A stretch of 5,903 bases of DNA from Actinomycetota bacterium (GTDB lineage: Bacteria; Actinomycetota; Thermoleophilia; Gaiellales; Gaiellaceae). Made by a program: the position numbers and the translations under genes. Below, piece after piece: positions 1-5,854 of the stretch. The notes under the pieces are model-generated. The model was not told where the DNA came from, made no database searches, and worked only from the letters and a program-made list of their open reading frames with translations. Each line of letters starts with the position of its first letter. Position 1 is the first letter of the stretch. The DNA lies in assembly GCA_003136795.1 (NCBI GenBank), contig PLDP01000017.1, forward strand, positions 8,895-14,797. Direction: 5' to 3'.

Positions 1-1121
1 GTCTCGAACGCCTCGAACGCGCGCGCCACGGCGACGCCACGCTCGATGTCCGCGCCGAGCTCGGTCAGCGAGAGCTCGACGGCCGCGAGCGCGGTCGCGA
101 TGTCGAAGACGTCAAACCAGCCGATGTGGCCGATGCGGAAGATCTTCCCCTTCAGGTGCTGCTGGCCGGGCGCCAGCGTGACGCCGTGCCGGTCGCGCAG
201 ATGAAGGAGCAGCTCGTCCGCGTCGATCCCGTCCGGGGCGCGCACCGCGGTCACGACGGCGGCCGAGTCGTCGTCGGGCGAGAAGAGCTCGAGGCCCATC
301 GCCTTGATGCCTGCGCGCGCGGCCCGGCCGAGGCGGATGTGCCGCTCGAAACCGGCCTCGAGCGTGTCGTCGAGGATCAGCCCCAACGCGACGTCGAGGC
401 TGCGAATCAGCGAGACGGCCGGCGTGAACGCCGCGTCGAGCGCGTCCTGCGCCTTCTTGTTCCGCTTCCAGTCGAAGTAGAAGCTGCGCGACGGCTTCGC
501 GCGCTCGAGCACGTGTGCAGGCACGGAGACCATCGCGAGCCCGGGCGGGCACATCAGCGCCTTCTGCGAGCCGGAGACGACGACGTCGATGCCCCAGGCG
601 TCCGTCTCGAGCGGCACCGCGCCGAGCGAAGAGATCGCGTCGACCACGAGCAGCGAGTCGCCGACCGCCTCCTTGATCGCGCGCACATCCGAGACGACGC
701 CCGTCGAGGTGTCCGACTGCTGGCAGAGCACGAGCTCGACACCCGACTCGCGCACCGCAGCGCCCACCTCGTCGGGGTCCGGCAGCTCGCCCCACTCGTA
801 GCGGAGCGCCTGCACCTCGAGGCCGTGCTGCTCGCAGATCGCGATCCAGCGCTCGCCGAACGAGCCGTGGCTGACGACCGCGACGCGGTCGCCGGGCGCG
901 CACAGGTTCGCGACGGCCGACTCCATCGCGCCGGTCCCGGACGCGGTGAAGAGGAGGACGTCGGAGCTCGTGCGGAAGACATCCTTCAACCGGGCGAGCG
1001 TGCTCGCGTAGACCTCGCGGAAATCGGGCCCGCGGTGGTGGACCATCGGCTCCGCGCCCGCCGCGAGCACCGCGGGCGGCACGGGCGTCGGCCCCGGCGT
1101 GAAGAGGTAGCGCTTCTCCAA
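1..1121 (-). CDS. Class V aminotransferase (alanine/serine-glyoxylate type), C-terminus cut by window edge
   Basis: A PLP-dependent fold-type I enzyme, probably cytosolic, that moves an amino group between a small amino acid (alanine, serine, phosphoserine or aspartate) and an oxo-acid. The 373 visible residues show the family landmarks in order: N-terminal LFTPGPTPVP (7-16), HHRGPDF (28-34), the cofactor-phosphate loop TASGTGAMESAV (59-70), the PLP-pyridine aspartate in VVDAISSLGAVP (D161), the Schiff-base lysine in GSQKALMCPPG (K187, codon at 561-563), and the substrate-carboxylate arginine in FRIGHIG (R329). Family members are about 360-390 residues, so only a few residues are missing. I chose the TTG at 1121-1119 because homologues begin close to the LFTPGPT motif and because a TAGGCT hexamer lies 7 bases upstream. 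Thermotoga-type relatives sit next to serA and may take part in serine synthesis; the downstream gene is outside the window, so substrate stays open. Family call is firm, specificity is not. Confidence 0.93.
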   Translation of the reverse strand, partial: MEKRYLFTPGPTPVPPAVLAAGAEPMVHHRGPDFREVYASTLARLKDVFRTSSDVLLFTASGTGAMESAVANLCAPGDRVAVVSHGSFGERWIAICEQHGLEVQALRYEWGELPDPDEVGAAVRESGVELVLCQQSDTSTGVVSDVRAIKEAVGDSLLVVDAISSLGAVPLETDAWGIDVVVSGSQKALMCPPGLAMVSVPAHVLERAKPSRSFYFDWKRNKKAQDALDAAFTPAVSLIRSLDVALGLILDDTLEAGFERHIRLGRAARAGIKAMGLELFSPDDDSAAVVTAVRAPDGIDADELLLHLRDRHGVTLAPGQQHLKGKIFRIGHIGWFDVFDIATALAAVELSLTELGADIERGVAVARAFEAFE

Positions 1122-1128
1122 GGACGTC

Positions 1129-1134
1129 AGCCTA
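1129..1134 (-). promoter_or_regulatory. Putative -10 hexamer TAGGCT for a leaderless aminotransferase mRNA
   Basis: On the minus strand TAGGCT (TANNNT) is followed by seven bases (GACGTCC) and then the TTG start. No purine-rich Shine-Dalgarno stands in front of the TTG. This spacing places the transcription start at or next to the start codon, as in leaderless actinobacterial genes. No convincing -35 hexamer was seen at 16-18 bases upstream. Confidence 0.45.
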
Positions 1135-1156
1135 GCGACGCCCCCGGCGTGCCTTT

Positions 1157-1186
1157 CCGAAGCCCCGGCGAGGCGCCGGGCCGAAG
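1157..1186. repeat. Small GC hairpin between two CCGAAG direct repeats
   Basis: A perfect 7-base inverted repeat, CCCGGCG (1164-1170) and CGCCGGG (1174-1180) with an AGG loop, is flanked by CCGAAG at 1157-1162 and 1181-1186. It lies in the spacer upstream of the aminotransferase start and downstream of the acylase stop. It could be part of a REP-like unit together with the larger hairpin that follows. No T-tract follows on either strand, so it is not a classical intrinsic terminator. Confidence 0.5.
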
Positions 1187-1187
1187 A

Positions 1188-1215
1188 GGTGTCTGACACG
1201 AAGGTGTCAGACACC
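1188..1215. repeat. 12-bp perfect hairpin GGTGTCTGACAC / GTGTCAGACACC, REP-like
   Basis: GGTGTCTGACAC (1188-1199), a GAAG loop (1200-1203) and GTGTCAGACACC (1204-1215) form a perfect 12-base-pair stem. Each arm is itself a near-palindrome around a central C or G, so the unit is doubly symmetric. It lies 42 bases past the acylase stop codon and may act as its transcription end or mRNA 3' stabiliser, although no T-tract follows. The form resembles intergenic REP palindromes mobilised by Y1-type REP-associated transposases. No such transposase is in the window, so mobility is inference. Confidence 0.75.
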
Positions 1216-1257
1216 GTGCGCGGGTTGCGGATGCACCACGATGCTCCCCCGCGTTGG

Positions 1258-3669
1258 TTAGCGGTGGCCGTCGAAGACGAGGATCTGCTGGTAGGTGGGG
1301 CGGTTCGTCCAGCGCATCGTCACCGGCAGGAAGCCGGGAGCGAACTGGATGCGCTCGGCGGTCGCGTCCGACCGCCACGCGGACGGATCGGCGCCCTGCG
1401 CCGCCTGGAGCTGCGCGCCCGCCGCGTCGAGCGCCGCCCAGAGATCCTGCGAGCACGTCGTGGCGTCCCCGGCGCCGCAGTACTGGTTCGCATACGGCGC
1501 AGCCACCTTCTGGCCGAGCAGCGTGCTGAGGTCCTTCACGACGTAGCCGTACCACCCGTCGATGAACGACGAGCCGTTCGGATTGGGCGCGTCGTCGCGC
1601 TCCATCAGCGCGGCGAGACGGTCGGTCAGCGACCCGAGCACCGGCGTGAGGACGGCGTCCGCGAGCTTCGGCCACGCGGCGTCGATGATCGCCGCGCCCG
1701 GATCGTCGATCTTGCCGTCGAGGTTCGCGTCGATGCGCGACGCGCCCCGCTGCACCCAACTGTCCATGAGTCCCTTCATGGTCGCGGCCCGCGTGCTCGG
1801 CGCCGCGGTCTTCGCAAGCATCTTGTCGATCACCGGCCAGACGATCGTCGCGCGCAGGTCCTGCGTCGCGGACTTGTTCATCGTGTTCACGAGGTCGACG
1901 ACGGAGTTCTTCCCGGCCTTGAGGTTCCGCTGCAGCAGCAGCACGCGCTGGATCTCTCCGTAGGAGAAGTTGTCGTCGGCGGACGAGAACTTCGGCGCCG
2001 GCTTGTTGTTCCAGTTGACGATCTGGCCGCTCGCGGGGTCGATCGCCTGCGGATGCTTGGCCGGCGCGAGGAAGCCCTGCCAGTCGTAGGCGCCCGTTCC
2101 GATCGTCGGGAAGCCCGGGTCGACACCGGCGGCCCGGATGGGCAGCCGCCCGGCCGACACGTAGGCGATGTGCTTCGAATCGACGTAAAAGCCGTTGAAC
2201 GACATCTCGAAGCGTGAGATGTCGTGGGTGAACTGCTGCGCCGAGCGGACGCGGCCGGTCGACAGGTCGTAGACGTCGAGCGCCGCCTTCAGCTCGCGGC
2301 CACGCGTGGAGCGCATCTGCGACAACGCGACGCGCGTGCCTTTGACGGTACCGTAGCCGGTGACCGGCCCGTGCACCGTCTCGTAGAACACGACGGGGGT
2401 CGCGACGCCGCCCGAGACGATGTTGCCCGCGTCGAAGCGTGTCATGGCGGTGCACGTGCCCTTGTAGAGGTAGTGGTGGTCGTCGCCGCACAGCGTCTCG
2501 GCGAACGTGTCGATGTTGTCGGACTCCGAGGAGGTGAACGACCAGCCGTAGTCGGGGCCGCGCCCGATCAACACGTTCGGGATGCCGGCGAGCGAGCCAC
2601 CGCGCACCGAGACGCCGCCGCCCTCCATGTCGACCTCCCAGAAGAACTCGGGGTAGAAGTACCCGAGCTGCGGGCCCGCGACCATGATCGGGTGCCCGAG
2701 GGTCGAGCGCTTCGCCGAGACGAGGATGGCGTTCGACATCGCCTGCAACGGCTCCGTCGGCAGCTGCACGCTTGCGTCGTCGACGATCGCGTTGCCGACG
2801 CCGGGCGCGCCGGCCGTCTGCGGACCGTACGGGAACGGCGTCGAGAGTGTCGTCGGCGCGCCGGGGTCATTCTGCTCACGCAGGTCGTTGAAGACCGACA
2901 GGCCCTTCGCCGACCCGAGCTTGCCCTCGAGCGCAGCCAGGAGCTCCGAGCGGCGCGTCTCGTCTCCTCCGCCCGCGCCGAAGCGGGCGCCGAGGAGGCA
3001 GGTCGTCGCGATCACGTCGTTGCGTGTCCACGGAGTGATCGGCAGGTTCGCGCTCTTGCGCTGCGCGTTGATCCCCGCGACGTAGGCGTCGATGTCCGCC
3101 AGCTCCTGCCGCCCATTCGCCCCGGCGGAGGTCAGCCAGTTGATCTGCTTCGCGAGGAACGCCTCGGTCTGCGCGCTCGGCTGGAACTGCTTCCCGGACA
3201 GGGCGACGTCGAAGGCGTTGAACCCCGGCGCGTCGATGCACGCGAGCCGTCCCGGGTAGCGCGCGAGCTCCATCAGTACGCCACGGTCCTCGGCCGCGGC
3301 ATAGCCGGTTCCGTAGAAGACCGCCGTCTCGGTCTTCGCGAACACGTGCGGCACGTCGAACGAATCGCGCAGGATCTTCACGCCCCGACCCGGTAGCTCG
3401 ATGCGGACAGCCTTCTCCTTGCCGGTCCAGAGGGGCTCGGCCTTGAAGTCCTTCGCGACGTCCTTGGCGGTCACCTTGTCGAAGAGCGGCGTCAGGGCGT
3501 CGTAGAGCACTGCCTGGTCGGAGGAGTGGCTCGAGAAGTTGATGCCGCCGAAGTTGCCCGGCGGGAGGATGTCGCGGGCAACAGCCGCGTAGTCGTGCCG
3601 CGTGGCCGCCCCGGCACCGAGCACTGCTGCCAGGGCCAGGATGACGGCAGCTACGAGCGCCTTCCGCAC
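1258..3669 (-). CDS. Secreted penicillin acylase family protein (Ntn hydrolase, S45 type)
   Basis: An 803-residue amidase precursor expected to hydrolyse an amide bond of an N-acyl compound; penicillin, acyl-homoserine lactone and acyl-peptide cleavers all belong to this family, and the substrate cannot be told here. Residues 1-22 form a signal peptide (MRK, hydrophobic core, cleavage near AGA-A). The alpha-chain region carries ILRDSFDVPHVFAKT (99-113) and GYAAAEDRG (122-130). The autocatalytic cut falls before S312 in QAM-SNAIL, so S312 would be the beta-chain N-terminal nucleophile with N313 next to it. Further landmarks are IGRGPDYGWSFTSS (368-381), the oxyanion-hole asparagine in NWNNKPAPKF (N554/N555, close to the NWNNSP of E. 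coli penicillin G acylase) and the C-terminal TNRPTYQQ (788-795). Cysteine pairs 394/406 and 731/739 suggest disulfides, as expected outside the cell. DANLDGKIDD (647-656) looks like a calcium loop. The GTG at 3669 places the signal peptide at the very N-terminus. It is divergent from the membrane protein gene. Confidence 0.95.
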   Translation of the reverse strand: MRKALVAAVILALAAVLGAGAATRHDYAAVARDILPPGNFGGINFSSHSSDQAVLYDALTPLFDKVTAKDVAKDFKAEPLWTGKEKAVRIELPGRGVKILRDSFDVPHVFAKTETAVFYGTGYAAAEDRGVLMELARYPGRLACIDAPGFNAFDVALSGKQFQPSAQTEAFLAKQINWLTSAGANGRQELADIDAYVAGINAQRKSANLPITPWTRNDVIATTCLLGARFGAGGGDETRRSELLAALEGKLGSAKGLSVFNDLREQNDPGAPTTLSTPFPYGPQTAGAPGVGNAIVDDASVQLPTEPLQAMSNAILVSAKRSTLGHPIMVAGPQLGYFYPEFFWEVDMEGGGVSVRGGSLAGIPNVLIGRGPDYGWSFTSSESDNIDTFAETLCGDDHHYLYKGTCTAMTRFDAGNIVSGGVATPVVFYETVHGPVTGYGTVKGTRVALSQMRSTRGRELKAALDVYDLSTGRVRSAQQFTHDISRFEMSFNGFYVDSKHIAYVSAGRLPIRAAGVDPGFPTIGTGAYDWQGFLAPAKHPQAIDPASGQIVNWNNKPAPKFSSADDNFSYGEIQRVLLLQRNLKAGKNSVVDLVNTMNKSATQDLRATIVWPVIDKMLAKTAAPSTRAATMKGLMDSWVQRGASRIDANLDGKIDDPGAAIIDAAWPKLADAVLTPVLGSLTDRLAALMERDDAPNPNGSSFIDGWYGYVVKDLSTLLGQKVAAPYANQYCGAGDATTCSQDLWAALDAAGAQLQAAQGADPSAWRSDATAERIQFAPGFLPVTMRWTNRPTYQQILVFDGHR

Positions 3670-3677
3670 GAGGGAGC

Positions 3678-3683
3678 CAGACT
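3678..3683 (+). promoter_or_regulatory. Weak -10-like CAGACT for the divergent membrane protein gene
   Basis: CAGACT on the plus strand ends 6 bases before the GTG at 3690 and keeps the A at position 2 and T at position 6 of TANNNT, but not the first T. It overlaps the minus-strand TAGTCT almost exactly. With only 20 bases between the two start codons, any promoter for this gene must overlap the acylase promoter or lie inside the acylase gene. The hexamer itself is a weak match. Confidence 0.25.
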
Positions 3684-3684
3684 A
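3679..3684 (-). promoter_or_regulatory. Putative -10 hexamer TAGTCT for the acylase gene
   Basis: TAGTCT (TANNNT) on the minus strand ends 9 bases before the GTG start at 3669. A weak -35-like ACGACA lies at 3708-3703 with an 18-base spacer, inside the start of the divergent gene. No Shine-Dalgarno is present before the GTG. A leaderless or nearly leaderless transcript is inferred. Confidence 0.45.
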
Positions 3685-3689
3685 TCGCC

Positions 3690-4274
3690 GTGGACGTTCT
3701 TCTGTCGTTCGCCGCGGCACTCCTCTCGCTGCGGCTCGCCGGCCTGCTGGCGCGCTCTCGCCATACAGCCTGGGCGGGCGGCGTCCTCTCGTTCGCGGCG
3801 GCGACCGCGGCGATGGCGTGGGGCGCCGCCCACGGCTGGGACGCACGCGCGTTCCGGGTCTGGTACCTCGCCGGCGCCCTGCTCTCCGCTCCGCTCCTCG
3901 GCGTCGGCTCGCTGATGCTGTGGGGCCGCCGGTGGGCCGCGCCGCTCGGCCTCGTCTACACCGGCCTGGCCGTCGGCCTCGCTGCCGCGATGCCGGTGCA
4001 CGGGACGTTCGACTCGACGCACGTCCCGCACGCCCAGGACCACCTCGACGCGCTCCCACGGATCGTCGCGATCGCGGGCAGCTCGCTCGGCACGCTGGCC
4101 GTGCTCGTCGTCGCCCTCGCGACGATGAAGCGCCGCGCGGCCGGAAACGCACTCGTCGTGGGCGCGGTCTGCGCGGCGGCGGCGGCCTCCGCGCTCACGC
4201 AGACGGCGGTCGCGGCCGCCGCCGCGTGCTTCGCCCTCGCAGCGGCTCTGCTCTATGCCGCCGTGCGCGCCTGA
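3690..4274 (+). CDS. Hypothetical polytopic membrane protein, about 7 TM, histidine-rich loop
   Basis: A 194-residue integral membrane protein of unknown function. Hydrophobic segments fall at about 3-21, 27-45, 57-77, 83-101, 123-145, 152-170 and 172-191. Conserved-looking features are GWDARAFRVWYLAGALLSAPLLGVGS (within 49-74) and LPRIVAIAG (122-130); from memory, similar FRxxYLxGAxLxxPxLxxGS membrane proteins recur in actinobacteria as uncharacterised proteins, but I cannot name a domain. The loop after the fourth segment (101-122) carries four histidines, H104, H111, H114 and H118. The GTG at 3690 is the first start giving an N-terminal membrane segment; no Shine-Dalgarno is placed correctly (AGGGAG at 3671-3676 is 13 bases away). 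It is divergent from the acylase and 26 bases before the heme-copper monooxygenase, so it may be co-expressed with the latter. A role in copper or electron supply is only a guess. Confidence 0.85.
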   Translation: MDVLLSFAAALLSLRLAGLLARSRHTAWAGGVLSFAAATAAMAWGAAHGWDARAFRVWYLAGALLSAPLLGVGSLMLWGRRWAAPLGLVYTGLAVGLAAAMPVHGTFDSTHVPHAQDHLDALPRIVAIAGSSLGTLAVLVVALATMKRRAAGNALVVGAVCAAAAASALTQTAVAAAAACFALAAALLYAAVRA

Positions 4275-4287
4275 CCAGGGCTCCGCG

Positions 4288-4293
4288 TACAGT
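4288..4293 (+). promoter_or_regulatory. Putative -10 hexamer TACAGT for a leaderless monooxygenase mRNA
   Basis: TACAGT (TANNNT) is followed by seven bases (GCGCGCG) and the ATG at 4301, with no Shine-Dalgarno in the 26-base gap after the upstream gene. Spacing is identical to that at the aminotransferase start. This suggests the monooxygenase has its own leaderless transcript in addition to any read-through from the membrane protein gene. No good -35 hexamer at about 17 bases was seen; CTGACC at 4271-4276 is too close. Confidence 0.5.
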
Positions 4294-4300
4294 GCGCGCG

Positions 4301-5758
4301 ATGCGGAACGCGGTCATCCTCACGGTGCTGGCTGCGGTCGCAGGAGCCGTCCTGCTGGTGCACGGCGGCGCCGCCGCCTCCGGGCCGACCTACAACGCCG
4401 ACGTCGCGCCGATCCTCGACGCGAAGTGCGCAAGCTGCCACCACCTCGGCGGCATCGCGCCCTTTGGGCTGACGACGGCCGCCGACGCCAAGGCGCACGC
4501 GGCCGGGATCGTGCGGATGACGAAGGCCGGGCTGATGCCGCCGTGGATGCCGGGCGACGATTCGGCGCCGATCATCGGCCGCGACCTCCGCCGACTGACG
4601 AGCACCGAGCTCGCCACCCTTGCGCAATGGGCGGCCGCTGGCGCTCCCGCGGGCAACCCCGCCGACCGCCACTCGAAGCCGTCGACCGGCGCGGGGCTGA
4701 CCGGTCCCGGCACGACGCTCGTGCTCGAGCCGAGCAAGCCGTACACGCCGCACGCGGCGAACGGCGGGATCGACGACTACCACTGCTTCTTGCTCGACCC
4801 GAAGCTCAAGCAGGACGTGTTCGTCACCGCCGCGCTGATCAAGCCGCAGCGCACCGGCATCGTCCACCACGTGATCCTCTACGAGGCGGCAGGGGCGCAG
4901 GCCACGGACGCCGACCAGCTGAACGCGGCGAGCGGCGGCAAGGGCTGGACGTGCTTCGGCGGCCCTGGGCTGCCGCTCGACCTGTCGGGCTCGGACTCGC
5001 TCAGCCGGCTCGGCCAGCCGCCGTGGATCGCCGCCTGGGTGCCCGGCCACTCGACGAACGCGCTCCCGGCCGGCACGGGCGTGCTGGTGCACAAGGGCGC
5101 GAAGATCGTCATGCAGGTGCACTACAACCTGATCGCCGCCTCCGGCCCGGACCGCACGAAGGCGGAGTTGCGCATCCGGCCGGCGACCACGCCGCTGATC
5201 CCTCTCCAGACGCAACTGATCGCGGCGCCGGTCGAGCTGCCCTGCCCCGACGGCGTCACCGGGCCTCAGTGCAGCCGCCAGCAGGCGTTCCAGGACGAGG
5301 TGAACAAGTACGGCGCCGAGAACGCCGCCATCCCGACCGCGCTTCTGAAGATCTGCGGGAAGACGCTCGCCGACTATCCGCAGTCGGTCGGTACAGGCAC
5401 CGCGATCACGACGTCGTGCGACCGCGCGGTGACGCAGCCGGAGACGATCTACGGCGTCGCCGGCCACATGCACTTGCGCGGGCACGACATCAAGGTGACG
5501 CTCGACCCCGGCACGTCGAAGGAGCAGACGCTCCTCCACCTCCCCGCCTGGGATTTCCACTGGCAGGACGTCTACTACCTCGTCAATCCGGTCACCGTCG
5601 GCCCCGGCGACACCATCCGCGTCACGTGCTCGTTCGACAACTCGACGGCCGACCAGCCGGTGATCGGCACAAAGCAGCTGACACCGCGCTATGTCCTCTG
5701 GGGCGAAGGCACGACCGACGAGATGTGCCTCGGGATGCTCAGCGTCGCTACGGGTTGA
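4301..5758 (+). CDS. Secreted cytochrome c - copper type II (PHM/DBH-like) monooxygenase fusion
   Basis: A 485-residue exported protein predicted to hydroxylate an unknown substrate with O2 at a two-copper centre. Residues 1-26 form a signal peptide ending near AAA-S. A short class I-like cytochrome c domain follows (about 28-115): heme motif CASCHH (C43, C46, H47) and candidate axial methionines M79 or M83 in LMPPWMPG. The monooxygenase module (about 138-485) shows the ligands of peptidylglycine alpha-hydroxylating monooxygenase in order: H189/H190 (VHHVILY) and H274 (MQVHYN) for CuH, then H389/H391 (AGHMHLRGHD) and M475 (DEMCLGM) for CuM. YHC (160-162) matches the Y-x-C found in the family. 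Apart from the heme pair there are eight cysteines (162, 218, 315, 324, 352, 373, 443, 476), enough for four disulfides. Residues 311-378 look like an insertion between the two copper domains. The heme could replace ascorbate as electron donor (inference). The ATG at 4301 is set by the signal peptide; the open frame upstream belongs to the other gene. Its TGA lies in a hairpin repeat. Confidence 0.93.
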   Translation: MRNAVILTVLAAVAGAVLLVHGGAAASGPTYNADVAPILDAKCASCHHLGGIAPFGLTTAADAKAHAAGIVRMTKAGLMPPWMPGDDSAPIIGRDLRRLTSTELATLAQWAAAGAPAGNPADRHSKPSTGAGLTGPGTTLVLEPSKPYTPHAANGGIDDYHCFLLDPKLKQDVFVTAALIKPQRTGIVHHVILYEAAGAQATDADQLNAASGGKGWTCFGGPGLPLDLSGSDSLSRLGQPPWIAAWVPGHSTNALPAGTGVLVHKGAKIVMQVHYNLIAASGPDRTKAELRIRPATTPLIPLQTQLIAAPVELPCPDGVTGPQCSRQQAFQDEVNKYGAENAAIPTALLKICGKTLADYPQSVGTGTAITTSCDRAVTQPETIYGVAGHMHLRGHDIKVTLDPGTSKEQTLLHLPAWDFHWQDVYYLVNPVTVGPGDTIRVTCSFDNSTADQPVIGTKQLTPRYVLWGEGTTDEMCLGMLSVATG

Positions 5759-5790
5759 ACCTGGTTTCCGGCGCAGCCGGAACCAGGTTC
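5757..5790. repeat. Hairpin repeat copy 1 (GAACCTGGTT...AACCAGGTTC), at the monooxygenase stop
   Basis: GAACCTGGTT (5757-5766) plus CCGGC (5768-5772) pairs with GCCGG (5776-5780) plus AACCAGGTTC (5781-5790). This gives 15 base pairs with one bulged T (5767) and a GCA loop. The outer end overlaps the TGA stop of the monooxygenase (5756-5758). It may act as a transcription terminator or 3' stabiliser; no T-tract follows on the plus strand. It is an imperfect relative of the second hairpin 33 bases further on. Confidence 0.8.
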
Positions 5791-5822
5791 GTGTCTTCGG
5801 CGATCCTCGAAGGTCGCAGACG

Positions 5823-5854
5823 TGAACCTGGTTCCCTGCGGGGAACCAGGTTCA
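5823..5854. repeat. Hairpin repeat copy 2 (TGAACCTGGTTCCC / GGGAACCAGGTTCA)
   Basis: A perfect 14-base-pair stem, 5823-5836 with 5841-5854, closed by a TGCG loop. It shares the AACCTGGTT / AACCAGGTT arms with the first hairpin but has a different stem top and loop. The right arm, read on the minus strand, begins with TGA, the stop codon of the converging gene. Together with copy 1 it forms a two-palindrome unit like a REP pair, and may terminate transcription from both sides. Confidence 0.8.

Noticed and set aside
126..1196. Long plus-strand open frame opposite the aminotransferase
   Set aside because: Arginine- and alanine-rich low-complexity translation typical of a high-GC antisense shadow; the minus-strand frame carries a complete set of aminotransferase motifs.
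1219..1253. CGCGGG / CCCGCG inverted repeat just past the acylase stop
   Set aside because: Only 6 bp around a 23-base loop in very GC-rich DNA, with no T-tract; easily expected by chance.
1189..3396. Two plus-strand open frames (1189-2217 and 2224-3396) opposite the acylase
   Set aside because: They mirror acylase codons, show no recognisable motif, and begin inside or beside the intergenic hairpin.
3602..4300. Extending the monooxygenase frame upstream to 3602
   Set aside because: The extension is arginine-rich, overlaps the real membrane protein in another frame, and would bury the signal peptide seen directly after the ATG at 4301.
5795..5812. CTTCG / CGAAG mini-hairpin between the two right-end repeats
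   Set aside because: Five base pairs with an 8-base loop; too weak to claim, although it might be a linker within the repeat pair.
5757..5854. CRISPR-like repeat-spacer arrangement at the right end
   Set aside because: Only two imperfect copies as paired palindromes with one gap, no regular spacers and no cas gene; a REP-like pair explains it better.
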